From the NCBI RefSeq assembly GCF_018812025.1, contig NC_063049.1:13984258-14048257 (forward strand): DNA of 64,000 nucleotides, written 5' to 3'. The DNA is from Megalobrama amblycephala. Its lineage: Eukaryota; Chordata; Actinopteri; Cypriniformes; Xenocyprididae. Shown here piece after piece: positions 14,101 to 23,219 of the stretch. The notes beneath the pieces are model-generated. The model saw nothing but the letters and a program-made list of their open reading frames with translations. It made no database searches and had not been told where the DNA came from. Both the position numbers and the translations under genes were made by a program. Numbering within the stretch: position 1 is the first letter of the stretch; every line of letters begins with the position of its first letter.

Positions 14101-17100
14101 TCAGACATTTTCATGAACGTGTGCAACATCAGGGCAGACATCTTACAGAGGGCACCATAAGATCCAATGGTTTTTGGATAACTGGGGCTAAACGATGCAT
14201 TAGCAGTATTATTCGGAGGTGTGTTACTTGCCGTAAACTAAGAGGCAAGGTGGAGGAACAACAAATGGCTGACCTGCCAGCAGAAAGGCTGCAAATGGAT
14301 CCACCCTTTTCCTTTGTCGGCTTAGATGTTTTTGGGCCATGGGAGGTGATCTCACGCCGCACAAGGGGTGGCCAAGCAAACAGCAAGAGGTGGGCAGTGT
14401 TGTTCACTTGCATGTGTACCAGAGGAGTTCACATAGAGGTGATTGAGTCGATGACTTCCTCAAGTCTTATTAACGCTCTCAGAAGATTCTTTTCTATTAG
14501 AGGTCCTGCCAAGCAGCTGCGCTCCGATTGTGGGACGAATTTCGTTGGTGCCTCTAGAGAGCTTAAAATGAGCGAGAACGAACAAACAGAGGTGAGAGAA
14601 TACCTACTTGAGCAAAGATGTTCCTGGGTTTTTAACCCACCACACTCTTCTCATATGGGTGGCGCCTGGGAACGTATGATTGGTCTAACAAGGCGAATCT
14701 TGGATTCAATGCTCTTGAAAAACAAGTACTCACAGCTTACACATGAAGTCTTAGTGACATTCATGTCTGAGGTCACAGCCATCGTTAATGCACGGCCTCT
14801 AGTCCCAGTCTCCACAGATTCTGAATTCCCCTTCATCCTAACACCATCTATGCTTTTGACACAAAAGGCTGGTAATCCTCCAACTCCACAAGAAGATTTC
14901 AGTAAGAAAGACATGCTCCTATGTCAATGGAAACAGGTTCAAACATTAGCAGAAACATTCTGGAATAGGTGGCGGAAGGAGTATCTTGGAACACTTCAGA
15001 ACCGTCACAAGTGGTTTCACAAACATCCAAACATCAAAGAAGGCGACATTGTACTGCTCAAAGACAAACAAGTCAAAAGAAACGAGTGGCCGATGGGGAT
15101 AATTGTGAAGGCTGTTCCCAGTACAGACGGTATTGTGAGAAAAGTGGAGGTGAAAACTGTTCAGCATGGGACAACAAAAATCTATCACAGACCTATATCT
15201 GAGTTAGTATACCTTGTGTCTTCAGATCAGGCTGTTTAATCCAATAATTGCTAGTGTATATGGTATCTTTGTGATACCAGACGGGGAGTGTTCTGGCTTT
15301 GCCTGTTTTGGTGTTTTTGCTCCCTCTACTGGTAGTTTTATATTCTGCAGATTGAATATGTTTTATTCAGTTTCTGGGGTTCAAAAAGAACAACGTGCAA
15401 AGCACATGGTAGCGCACTTTAATTTGCTGTGTCAGTCCATCGGATTAACAACTCTTAACGAGGCACTGCCTGTAAGTAGAGTTTGATTATTTTTGATTGT
15501 TAATATATTATGATTGCGAGGAAGTACATGTAGATGTTTTCATGTTATAGCATTGGGAAATTTATATTGTACAATCATTTTGTACAACTGTCTTCTGGTG
15601 AACATTGTTGGACTGGACGTTTACCATGTGACATTTTATTTATGTATTCCTTCTGTGTTATGTTGTTTTACAGTTTTACACATTTATTCAGTAAATCAAA
15701 ACGACGACTCCGGTGTCAAGACTGTTTATTGAGTGGATGTGTTTAGCTTGCTGGGTGCGAAGCCAGTACATTATGGTTGTCATTATTGAACTAATTTTAA
15801 CAAATTAGACCTTAATGTAAAGTGTTACCAATAAAGCTGTATCTGGGCTATATAGTTAGGTCAGTATAGCTCACTCAGCTCACTGCTGCTGGATTGCTAG
15901 GGATTTTACTGTGCGAATCAAACAGGATATCAGTGTTTGGGAATGTCATGTCTGCAGAATGTCTGGAATTATGAGTGGTGCTCCAAACATTCAGTAAGCC
16001 TGTAAGGCCTCACTGACATGTGTTACACTGTATTATGCTCATTGTGCTTATCTTTGCTGTTTTTTTCCCTGCCTGCCTGCCAAGTGTGTGATCCGGTGCT
16101 GGGTGATAATGGCGCATTGGTGAGCATATCAAAAAATTCCCCTATAATATTTGCATTATACTTTACTAGTAAAAAATGTAACCCTTTAATTAGCAGAACA
16201 TCTGTGTCTTTGTGAATCACTTCAGATGTGGTTCAAGTTTCCAAAGAGCTGATAATTTTTTGTTTCATTTCTAGTATGTTCCCAAGAACCTGCTTCCCAT
16301 CTACAGGGACAAAGTAGTTCCGGCTGCTGACATAATCACTCCCAATCAGTTTGAAGCAGAGTGAGTGTCCTGTTATGCTGATTTCTTGTTTGTTTGTTTG
16401 TGTATAGAAATCAACGGCCCTGTTTACTCCTAGATGCTGTGGTCTAATCAAATGGTATCAGTATGCGTCAAATATGTCTCCTGTGACCATTTGTGATTGG
16501 CACTCCCAAAACAAATGTTCATACCATATGTAAATAGGGACCCCAAAGAGATGAAAACTGTGGTTGTGTCAGAGATTTGTACACGTGATCAGGACATAAA
16601 GGAGTTGATGGGTCAAGGGATTCTGCCTAGGCCATGTCCTGATCCAACTCACCGATCCATATTTGTTCATCTGTTTCTGCTATTCTATAAATTAAGGCAA
16701 AAAGCCCCACTGTTGCAGTTGGTTTTATTTTCATACTTTTTGCCTGTGGTTCACCCACCAGTCATGGGTGTGTCATAACACATGTACAAATATTTTATTT
16801 CATTTTTTCCCCTCACAGGCTCCTCACTGGTAGAAGCATAAGTACAGAAAAAGATGCAGTTGAAGTAAGTTTCTATCAGCTGTTCTCTTTATGCAGCAGT
16901 TATTTCTGCTCCTCTTATCTGATTGGCCATGTGACTTGCACTGGATCCTTTCATAGTTGTATCTGCTGTCGCCACTCACAGCTGTCGCTGTAGTATACAG
17001 TAATGACATTGCCTAAAGTGATATTGAATATTCAAATCTCCCCTGTGCCTCGTATAGCATTTATGGCATAATATTGAGTACCAAAAAAAAAAAAAAAATC

Positions 17101-20100
17101 AAGGTTTTGATGAGGCATTTACAATTAAAGTGAATGTGGACAATTTTTGGAGAATTAAAAACAAAAATGTCATGAAATCAGTTAATTCTTCTGTTAAATC
17201 TTGTTCTTTTGAACTGTAAACACAATATTTTAGTGAAATTTTGCAGGCAAAGAAGTCTTTTTTTTTTTTTAAACTTTTATAGAGTGCAACAGTCAGGTTC
17301 CGTAAACTTAAATTATATTGTTATTATATTGTTATATAATCAACATTCATAAATGAAGTAGTTTTATATTTCTCCATCATTTTTAATTTGATTCTGTTCG
17401 CAGTGCTTCATGGGATTGTAGTTCTTTGCTGTTAATAAAACCGTTAAGAAACATAGTCTTGTACCTTTGTCTTTTTGTCCCATTTTCAAATGTTTTGCTT
17501 CAAATCAAAGTTTGTAGTGTTGCAATTCACCTCTTAACTGACATGGCTTATAACTCTTTAACAAAGACCTTTTTAAAATTCCTATAGGAAAAATGAATGA
17601 AAAAACAACAACTTCCGTAACAAGTGCTGCTGAAAAAAAGGTGCAGGCACTGTTACACTCTATTGTCAAAACAATAGTGTAGCAGTGCTTAACTCACATA
17701 GATGTATAACTCAAACAGAAGTCACTTTCAAAACAAGCAGCATGGAAAATTCATGTGGACCAACTTGAAAATTAGTGAAATTTCCAATGAGAACTTTATT
17801 GCCTTCACGCGAAACAGCAGATCGCACAGATTCCTATTCTACTGAAATGGAAATTGAGATAGTTGTTTTGTATTTCAGGTGATGAACCTGCTGCATTCGA
17901 TGGGTCCAGACACAGTGGTCATCACCAGCTCTGACCTGCCCTCTCCTCTGGGGGATCAGTATCTGGTCGCCCTGGGAAGCCAGAAAAGAGGTGATTTTGT
18001 CATTTTAATTTCCACCATACATTATAAAACCCAATGTGGTGAAACTCTTGAAGCTCTTGCGATGCTTGCCTCATACATTTCATCATGAGTAATTGTCTGG
18101 GTGGAGTAAGAGATATTGCAGACTTCAGTTGCCTTCATTTGCATATCTTGTTCATAGGTCACACCTGGCGGCTTCTCTCTGTTTACACAACAGATAGTGG
18201 TATGGTTGGTTGAACGATTTTTGAAGCTGGAGAAGGATTATAAACCCACACCTGTGATCACACTTACTATAATAAAAAAATAATGTTAATGTTGTTATGT
18301 TGCTTAGAAACCATACACAAGGGGCTTTCACTGGAGGAACCTTTTCATAGTTCCTAAAACTATTGGCTGAAGTACCTGGATTTTGCCGTGTTCGCACTGC
18401 AGGATCTAGGAATGATTTTAGTTCTAGGAACTGTTTTTGGTGGGACTAAATTAGCTCCTACTTCAGAGTAGGGTCTAAACCAGCACTATAGAGGGTATTC
18501 GTCGACGTCACTTTCCCGCCGAAAACGCGCTCCCTCAGCTGGACTGAGTGGCAAAAAAAACCTGCTGCGTGACTGGATTTAGTAGAGGAAACTGCGAAAA
18601 CGCGAGTAAAACTATCAAATTACACTAATGGTTGGAATTGAATGTGTTCCTTACAACTTGTCAAATAAAACTAATCCATGGATATCGACATGCACCCAGG
18701 AGTCGTGTTTCATGACATTTATATGTGCCTGATTTCGACGGTGGGGAAATACATAAAGCAAATCTGCATGTGAATATTTTATATAACTACAATATAGGTA
18801 ACTTAGGTTTAAATCCACGTAATCACTTATATCAATGTTACATCGTCATATTGTCCAGCCCTAAAACATATATAGTTTTATAGTATAGTTTTTGTCAGTG
18901 TTGTTTATTTAAAAACACACAATTATGCAGAATATAAGATCGAAAATATTTAATTGATGAGTTGTCAACATAATATATAACAATACAATATATACGGTAT
19001 GATTTTACCTCAAAATCCAACATTTTGACACAAAATGATAACTGCAAATCCATGTTTCTCTGCCTGGAGTTCAGATGTTTCTGTGAATTGCAGTGATCCA
19101 TTTGCTTTTTCTGTTGCTTTCTGATTTTTTTTTTTTAAATATATGCCTCAGGGTTTGTGTCAAAGCTATTTGTACAGTCAATCACAAAGCTCTTTCCCGT
19201 TGTGGATGTGTTTTGTGTGTTTTTCGCGACATTCACGCTGAAAACCAATGCTGCCGCTCAGTCTTTTGCCTCTCAGTGGACGTGACCGCAGCCGTAACGG
19301 TCGACGGTGACGTCATTTGCATACCCTCTATAGGAACTATCAGTGACGTTGTTAATGTTGATTGGTCACAGCTGTTAGGAAACAGGACCCAGAGGCGAGA
19401 GAGTGCGATAATCTCAGTTTAACCCTTAAATGCATGACTGTTTCGCCAATCATTCTTACATATTCGGGTCTTTATCGACCCGGATCTATATCTAACACGG
19501 AAGGATCTCTACCTGTCGTGATAATATAAAACTCCTCTGATATTAGAGTAACAATTACAGAAGAGTAAATTAAATCATATTTTGTTACCTTTTGGACCTT
19601 GAAAGGGATCAGTTTGAGCAGATGTTTTATGCCATCATCACTGTCCTCGTCAGAGCTCATTTCCCAGTAAATTCAGCAAATAATGGGCTAGTTTTATGTT
19701 TGAGGTCGCGAATATGAGCCCATTCGCGATCTCAAACATATTCTCAAAACTATATAATTTTCAACATCTTCAAAATCAATATTTTGATCGCTAACAGCTG
19801 CACCAGATTAGTTACAGTTACAGTCATATTTGATTGCGTTCAGTACTTGCTCTGCAGTAAATCGCTGAGCCATTTCATGTTTCTCTTATTATTTCGTTTT
19901 CTGTCTGAATTAATCGTCACTTCATTGTTGTGTATCAGACATTGCCACCTTATGGAATAAAGGTGAATTACACTTATTCAGTCATCTAAAATTCAATTAT
20001 TGTTGTGCAGAAAAAATATACGTACACTCATACACACCTCGGGTCGTTAGCGACCCTATACAATTTTTACAAAAAATGAATTAAAAAATGCTTCATGGGA

Positions 20101-21897
20101 TTGTAGTTCTTGCCCTCATTAAAGGCATTAAGTGAGTACACAGTCTTGTGAATTTGTCTTTTTTTAAAAACAGAATTTGTAATGTTGCGGCTCACCTTGT
20201 ACTGTAGCTGGTTGGTTTGGTTCATGGTTGATAATGCCCTAATGAAGACTTTTAAAAAAAATTTATTGAGAAAAATACTTCTGAAACCAATGTCACTGAA
20301 AAAGTGGACTGGCTGGCACTGTTGCACTCTATAAGAAATGCAAAATGGGCCGACTTAATGTGGGGATGGGGAACCATCAAAAAATGTGTAAATATACAAA
20401 TACTTTATAATTAGTGGTATCAGCACATTTAGTATGTGTTCATTCAAGAGTTATTTCAACGGCATCATTCTTAACTAGTGGTTTCTGTTAAAGGGATTCA
20501 TCCCAGTTGTGAATAAAATTATATACTCCTGTTATTTCTCAGTGAGAGCAGACAGTACCATGGTGACCCAACAGATCCGTATGGACATCCCCAGGGTAGA
20601 TGCTGTGTTTGTGGGAACAGGAGACCTGTTTGCTGCGATGCTGCTGGCGTGGACACACCACCACCCAAATGATCTCAAGGTAAACAACATGATATCACAC
20701 TAATTATAGTTGAATTCTCAAGACTAAATATAAAGCAATTTGCTTCAGCAAATTATATAGGCAGCTGCTGCTTTGTATTGTTATATCAGCATTATAGTAA
20801 AATGGAACACTACAAGAGTTTTCTTACCTGTATGTGACACCGTTTTGCTTTGACGATTGGGCAAAAGATGCTCCCTGTTTCCTCTTCTTCCTAATTACGT
20901 GATAGAATGGCAGTTTCTTTTGTTTTTTTCCCCTCTGTTTGTCCTAAAATACTGTGTTCATAGTCATTGAAATGTTGACTGCAAACATTTTTCAGATTTT
21001 CAGCTGCGTTCCCTCCATATTTATGATCCTTTGCAGCCTTTGGCCACTGTTTACAATGCGCTGGATCCTTCACTGGAAACCAAAAATAACTTGCTCCCGC
21101 TAAATGTTTACTTTGAATTTATGCACTTGGGAACAATACAACTCAACAACTCATATGACTAAAAGTTTGCTTAGAAGTATTTTCTACTCAAGAAAAGTGG
21201 TATTTGACTCTGGTCAAGCCTATTCATTAGGAGCAGACTGGGAGTGGCTTTGGATGGCAACATGCCCAGTACATTATGGATGTTTAAGTTTTCCAACCTA
21301 CTCAGCAAAAGGAAAGACAGCAGTCCTTTTCTCTTTTTAAAGCATAGATTTTCAATAACAGATTAGCCTTTCTACCGCATCCAACTTGGCAGCCATGTTT
21401 TATTTGAAAGCCCAGCAGTGAATTATACCTTTTAAGCAATCCATAAAAATACATTGCTTACTGTAAGTGTGCAAATACTCCAGGGCCACTCTACAAATGT
21501 CCTAAATGAGAGCTACTTTTCAAAAAAAGTTTTCAAACTGCTGGTTGTTGAATTATAACCCAGAGCGTTTGATGTGTTTTTGACAGACGGCCTGTGAAAA
21601 GACTGTTTCCGTCATGCACCATGTCATTAAAAGGACTATTACTTATGCAAAAGGTAAGACTGTATACCAGACCAGATAATGCCAGACCAGATAATGGTAG
21701 CTGACCTTTTGTCATATTATAAGTTTGATATTCATACACTGTGATGGTCATGTAACTCAACCCTTAACTTTGTTCATTTCTCAGAGGTGGCCGGTCCTGA
21801 TCGAAAGCCCAGTCCTGCTCAGCTTGAGTTGCGGATGGTCCAGAGTAAAGCAGACATCGAGGATCCTGCCATAGTTTTGAATGCTGTTGTATTGTAG
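239..21897 (+). CDS. pdxk: Pyridoxal kinase, 11 coding exons
   Basis: Cytosolic kinase of the ribokinase fold. It phosphorylates pyridoxal, pyridoxine and pyridoxamine with ATP to make the vitamin B6 cofactor. Coding exons by GT-AG junctions: 239-319, 507-561, 7591-7695, 8172-8255, 16085-16119, 16275-16360, 16819-16864, 17879-17990, 20543-20679, 21587-21653, 21785-21897 (TAG stop). All phases agree and sum to 921 nt, 306 residues, against 312 in human PDXK. Visible family landmarks are the N-terminal [46 protein letters not shown], and GTGDLFAAM with the presumed catalytic Asp at about residue 229. The protein ends in QSKADIEDP...VL like the human enzyme. The loop after DPVLGD is four residues shorter than in human (DNGALYVP). 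The start is chosen because the first exon opens with [12 protein letters not shown]. Intron 4 carries a complete BEL retrotransposon in the sense orientation. Confidence 0.97.
562..1607. other. pdxk intron 2, left part
   Basis: Non-coding intron sequence. The only recognisable repeat is a short fragment at about 1496-1545 containing TTACTCACCCTCATG. It belongs to the same interspersed family as the complete element at 63041-63355. I see no exon or RNA gene. Confidence 0.5.
1616..2501. mobile_element. Non-autonomous hAT element (886 bp)
   Basis: The ends are perfect 16-bp inverted repeats: TAGGGCTGGACGATTA on the left and its exact complement TAATCGTCCAGCCCTA on the right. An 8-bp target duplication GCTTCAGC flanks them at 1608-1615 and 2502-2509. 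TIRs of this kind with an 8-bp duplication define the hAT superfamily. The interior has a poly-T run near 1708-1729 and a GC-richer block at about 2090-2350. No transposase reading frame is present, so it would have to be mobilised in trans. Confidence 0.88.
2510..5331. other. pdxk intron 2, middle part
   Basis: AT-rich intron sequence with simple A and T runs (about 4136-4158, 4500-4540) and a short TA tract at 4873-4893. No coding exon, RNA gene or complete mobile element could be recognised here. Confidence 0.5.
5336..6276. mobile_element. TTAA-target MITE, copy 1 (941 bp)
   Basis: The element begins AGGTGC and ends GCACCT and is flanked on both sides by TTAA (5332-5335, 6277-6280). TTAA duplication is the signature of piggyBac- and Kolobok-type transposases, which cannot be told apart here. 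Much of the interior matches the element at 43242-46039 in the opposite orientation. No transposase is encoded. Confidence 0.8.
6283..6654. mobile_element. Small hAT-like TIR element
   Basis: About 372 bp bounded by near-perfect inverted repeats: CAGGAACACACCAAGCCGACG on the left, and CGTCGGCTTGGTTTGTTCCTG on the right, whose complement differs at one position. The flanks share CCTTTA, suggestive of an 8-bp duplication but not exact. It sits within a few bases of the right end of the TTAA element at 5336-6276. It encodes no protein. Confidence 0.65.
6659..7530. repeat. Interspersed repeat R1, copy 1
   Basis: The sequence from TAGAAAATAATG to about TTGGTCAACCAGTC is repeated, diverged but collinear, at 22877-23212 plus 25372-25915. 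A GA microsatellite lies at about 6959-6991. I do not recognise the class. Near-direct repeats GAAAATAAT..GCAC occur at both ends, and no open frame is conserved between the copies. Confidence 0.6.
7546..7580. repeat. TA microsatellite
   Basis: TA dinucleotide array lying about 10 bp upstream of the pdxk exon 3 acceptor (CTCTTACCAG). Length variation here would sit inside or next to the polypyrimidine and branch region. Confidence 0.85.
8084..8153. repeat. TA microsatellite in intron 3
   Basis: TATATATC-type array passing into pure TA repeats. It ends about 18 bp before the exon 4 acceptor at 8171. Confidence 0.85.
8290..8475. repeat. AT-rich MITE fragment, left part
   Basis: The sequence with TTAACATTTACTAATACA and TAACATTAGTTAATGCA resembles the AT-rich interspersed element at 37242-37575. 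A matching right end (ACCTTAATGTAAAGTGTTACC) lies at 15800-15827, after the BEL element. The BEL retrotransposon therefore appears to have landed inside or next to an older copy of this family. Confidence 0.5.
8851..9332 (+). repeat. BEL 5' LTR (482 bp)
   Basis: Starts TGTTCTGGCGTTG and ends CCAGTACA, matching 15289-15770 at all but one position by eye. It should carry the promoter that drives the gag-pol RNA. A canonical donor (GTAAGT at 9034-9039) and a pyrimidine-rich acceptor ending TTTTACAG at 9235 lie within it. No 3'-tRNA-like TGG primer-binding site is obvious directly after the LTR. Confidence 0.95.
9477..15239 (+). CDS. BEL/Pao gag-pol polyprotein (1920 aa)
   Basis: Single frame encoding all functions for retrotransposition. 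Order: an Ala/Glu/Lys-rich coiled-coil gag region (about residues 20-95); a Cys/His zinc-binding block ([13 protein letters not shown]..., about 464-530) of Pao type; an aspartic protease with the motif IIDEQS at Asp600; reverse transcriptase with catalytic Asp965 and FYVDD (Tyr1044); RNase H with SDAS (Asp1226); and an integrase with an HH-CC zinc region and DDE residues Asp1617, Asp1684 and Glu1732. A C-terminal domain of the DUF5641 type follows (WNRWRKEYL..., about 1835-1910). The start at 9477 is the first ATG after the leader. No stop or frameshift interrupts it. There is no envelope domain. Confidence 0.95.
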   Translation: MEDDKSQSASSRRSVTSSKSTVSMAATKARAKAEAAQARASFAKREMEIKIEKARLEATLDVMEKEREAEAAMAEAAVMEAAVADLEVKRSQHSSTLHLPQQSPRQRTEEYVKQHSEPSDTVPENSKPELPQNIEDDREKKPSSPVYHVLSSWNASQCSCSEKRQQSKPPFPHSPHSFSHPSKSPAAPMHHPRRDTNHPTHHSSHDVATYDLAKFLTRNQLVTSGLNKFDDRPENYLAWKSSFLNATKNLDLTAGEEFDLLIRWLGRDSADHARRIKSVNVRNLPAGLELIWERLDMTYGSPEAIEKALFTKIETFPKISAKDHDKLRELGDLLSEIEAAKNGGDLPGLTYLDTARGVNPIVQKLPFGLQEKWMMQGSHYKYTYGVSFPPFSFFVEFVCAEARARNDPSFNFSLLSINPGGKIRYNESHAQKPVSVHKTDVMSSSNLSHTKSLQRGNNEVEKQCPIHRKPHPLKKCRGFREKPLEERKRILRELSICFRCCSSNKHVAKNCDVSIKCSECESDKHLAALHPGPAPWRSDSTPPSLHGGEEEECCGGDVSSKCTKICGKGFSEKSCSKICLVNVYPAGSPDQGRRIYTIIDEQSNRSLARSEFFDSFNVQGTSAPYTLKTCAGVVQATGRRAQGFIIESADGEINFPLPTLIECNSMPDNRDEIPTAVAALHHSHLKEIADKIPPIDPNAEILLLLGRDIIRAHKVRKQLNGPHDAPYAQKLDLGWVIVGNVCLGKCHKPSPVNCMRTHILENGRPSYFSPCNNHIVLKETFNEKTQFHKPSLSSCRLGQSLFQQTKDDNKFAPSVEDQLFLDIMDKEFFKDSSNSWVAPLPFREPRRRLPNNREYAARRFMSLRRNLDKRPKMRDDFTEFMQRILDNNHAELAPPLQDGQESWYLPSFGVYHPKKPDQIRVVFDSSAQFDGVSLNDVLLSGPDLNNSLLGVLIRFRKDPVAITADIQQMFHCFLVREDCRDVLRFLWHRDNDLSKEVVDYRMRVHVFGNSPSPAVAIYGIRRAAREEEKEYGTDVRKFIEQDFYVDDALKSFPTEEEAINVLKRAQEALAASNLRLHKIAANRAKVMDAFPNEDLAKDIKCLDLSTDDLPDQRSLGVQWNLMSDTFTFQVPDTEKPYTRRGVLSTVNSLFDPLGFLAPITIQGRLLLRELSSQTHEWDTPLPESRHEEWAQWCHSLQDLRSLNIPRMYVSIPLSEAKHTEICVFSDASMKAISAVAYLKASDQYGKTEVGFVLGKARLAPKPDLSVPRLELCAAVLAVELTELITEEIHLKLDRIRFYTDSRVVLGYIYNESRRFHIYVNNRVQRIRQSSQPEQWRYVSSEQNPADHGSRSVSSSKLEATTWLTGPSFLHYPSEQLFDHPNSYDLIDPEEDVEVRSEVKVLSTQIEVNHLGTKRFEQFSDWRTVVRAVARLHHIAHCFTGPSNDSQCTGWHWCSRGLSVSDLLKAEEIIIKSVQQEVYTDEMKCITSASEIPSHSPLLKLNPIIDSNGLLRVGGRIRQAEIGDKETNPLIIPAHHHITVLLVRHFHERVQHQGRHLTEGTIRSNGFWITGAKRCISSIIRRCVTCRKLRGKVEEQQMADLPAERLQMDPPFSFVGLDVFGPWEVISRRTRGGQANSKRWAVLFTCMCTRGVHIEVIESMTSSSLINALRRFFSIRGPAKQLRSDCGTNFVGASRELKMSENEQTEVREYLLEQRCSWVFNPPHSSHMGGAWERMIGLTRRILDSMLLKNKYSQLTHEVLVTFMSEVTAIVNARPLVPVSTDSEFPFILTPSMLLTQKAGNPPTPQEDFSKKDMLLCQWKQVQTLAETFWNRWRKEYLGTLQNRHKWFHKHPNIKEGDIVLLKDKQVKRNEWPMGIIVKAVPSTDGIVRKVEVKTVQHGTTKIYHRPISELVYLVSSDQAV
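15289..15770 (+). repeat. BEL 3' LTR (482 bp)
   Basis: Second copy of the LTR, starting TGTTCTGGCTTTG after the purine tract and ending CCAGTACA. It is followed by the target duplication TTAT. In the sense orientation it could supply a polyadenylation site or an alternative promoter within pdxk intron 4. Confidence 0.95.
17404..17664 (+). repeat. Diverged repeat D1, copy in intron 7
   Basis: Begins TGCTTCATGGGATTGTAGTTC and continues to ACTGTTACACTCTATTG. The same order of motifs recurs at 20089-20335 in intron 8, and part of it near 29793-29850. It is non-coding and its class is not recognised. Confidence 0.55.
18484..19333. mobile_element. TIR element in pdxk intron 8
   Basis: The left end CTATAGAGGGTATTCGTCGA is mirrored on the right by TGCATACCCTCTATAG. 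Both ends also share an adjoining GACGTCAC/GTGACGTC. The flanks (AGTTCCTAAAAC..., ...GGAACTATCAGTGACG) look like an older repeat that was split by this insertion. No transposase frame is present. The superfamily is not determined. Confidence 0.55.
19423..20085 (-). mobile_element. Possible piggyBac-like remnant
   Basis: Both ends carry short palindromes around GGGTC..CGACCC (near 19469 and 20041). On the minus strand an ATG at 19660 opens a short acidic segment (MSSDEDSDD...) that runs to a good splice donor GTAACA, as in the first exon of some transposase genes. The assignment to piggyBac is inference from the acidic N-terminus and the motif style. Only one short exon-like piece remains. Confidence 0.35.
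20089..20335 (+). repeat. Diverged repeat D1, copy in intron 8
   Basis: Shares the order of blocks with 17404-17664: GCTTCATGGGATTGTAGTTC, CACAGTCTTG, GACTTTTAAAA, and ACTGAAAAAGTGGAC. The downstream 20428-20515 stretch reappears at about 29902-29965, so the repeated unit extends almost to exon 9. Confidence 0.5.
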
Positions 21898-22402
21898 TGC
21901 TTTACTCCTACATTCTGTACTAGACAATATGAATGTCATATTCAGCAGCTAGAGTTTACAGTCACACTGTGAATGCCGGAATGCTCATATTTTATGCTGT
22001 AGTGTTATAAATTCTTTTATAACAATAATGTACTTAGAATTGAAACTGTGACTTCTGGTACTTTATAGTGCATTAATGCAGGTACTGTGTCCAAAAACTA
22101 ACATGTGACCTTATTATCTTCACATTCCAGCCATAATGTGCACGTGACTATCCATCCATTACTAGTATTTTACAATGATTTGATTATGCATGTGTCCATC
22201 TGAATTAAGCATTTATAATGATCTTTTACATTAAGAAAATGTATTTAACATATCAGTGTTGTCTAACATTTGATTTGATTCAGTCTATGTTATACTTAAA
22301 TATATTATTTGATCCGTTAGTTCTATTATTTCATCAGAATGACTGTACAAGCCCAGTCAGGCCAAGTTTGAGAAAATTGTCTATTAAAAATGTCTATTAA
22401 AT

Positions 22403-22408
22403 AATAAA
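22403..22408 (+). terminator. Candidate pdxk polyadenylation signal
   Basis: AATAAA about 506 bp after the pdxk stop codon. A second AATAAA lies at 22535-22540. The 3' UTR therefore probably ends between about 22420 and 22560. Confidence 0.5.
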
Positions 22409-22749
22409 AAGGAATTGTCTGTACTGAGAAAGTGCCTTGAAATGCTGCTGTATTAGATATTAAACTAAAGATGTATTTATCTTTGTAATAGTTAGCAATA
22501 ATTGCTTAGACAACTAACATTTTAACTATATTGTAATAAAATCATTCTAATTTTTATTTATCCTTTGTATGCAGGAATTTCATTTTAAGTGTATTTCAGT
22601 GATTACGGTGAAATAGGAGACATTTTACTCTAGGGATTTATTCCCCTGGTTTCACAGACAAGGTTTAAGCTTTTAGTCTTAGACTAAAATGCATGACTGA
22701 GCATGACTTGCATGACTTGATGATTTTATTTTATTTTTTTCTAAAATTG

Positions 22750-22750
<1 letters not shown>

Positions 22751-22799
<49 letters not shown>
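22751..22799. repeat. TA microsatellite
   Basis: Pure TA array of roughly 24 units downstream of pdxk. Confidence 0.9.
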
Positions 22800-22801
<2 letters not shown>

Positions 22802-23219
22802 GGACATTACCAGACCAACAGCCAGGAGACACTGCTTGCAGTCATTAAGTGAGGAATAATTGATGCCAGACCGTTGAATTATTAGAAAATAATGTTGCAC
22901 ACCCGAGGTGGTAATGCAGCCACGATGTTAGGCGGTCGGAACCTTGGGTGTCCATTTTTTTGTAATAATTCAATGGTCTTAAGTCAATTATTCTGCCTAT
23001 ATTACGGTTAACACACCTCAATACACTGTTCCGATGTATTTCAAGACATTTGTTAAGTTTTTGTCCTTAAAACACTCTTGTGTGTGGGACTAATTTCTTA
23101 CGCATCTCATCCCAGGCCTCCGTTGCTAACTACAAAACGTCATTTCAGAACTAGTAACGGAGGCTTGAGCCTTTGATAGCAGATTATTAACACACACACA
23201 GAGATAGAGAATCTTGTGG

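Larger units (their letters stand above)
8851..15770 (+). mobile_element. Complete BEL/Pao LTR retrotransposon
   Basis: A 6920-bp element in the sense orientation in pdxk intron 4. It has two 482-bp LTRs (8851-9332, 15289-15770), each TG...CA, and by eye one base difference between them (GGCG against GGCT near the start). It is flanked by the 4-bp duplication TTAT (8847-8850 and 15771-15774). One uninterrupted gag-pol frame of 1920 codons lies between. A purine-rich tract (GACGGGGAG) directly precedes the 3' LTR. No env frame is present. Near-identical LTRs and an intact frame point to a very recent insertion. Confidence 0.96.

Noticed and set aside
22679..22900. Open frame rich in Tyr-Ile repeats
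   Set aside because: It is a translation of the TA microsatellite; the same applies to 30202-30480.
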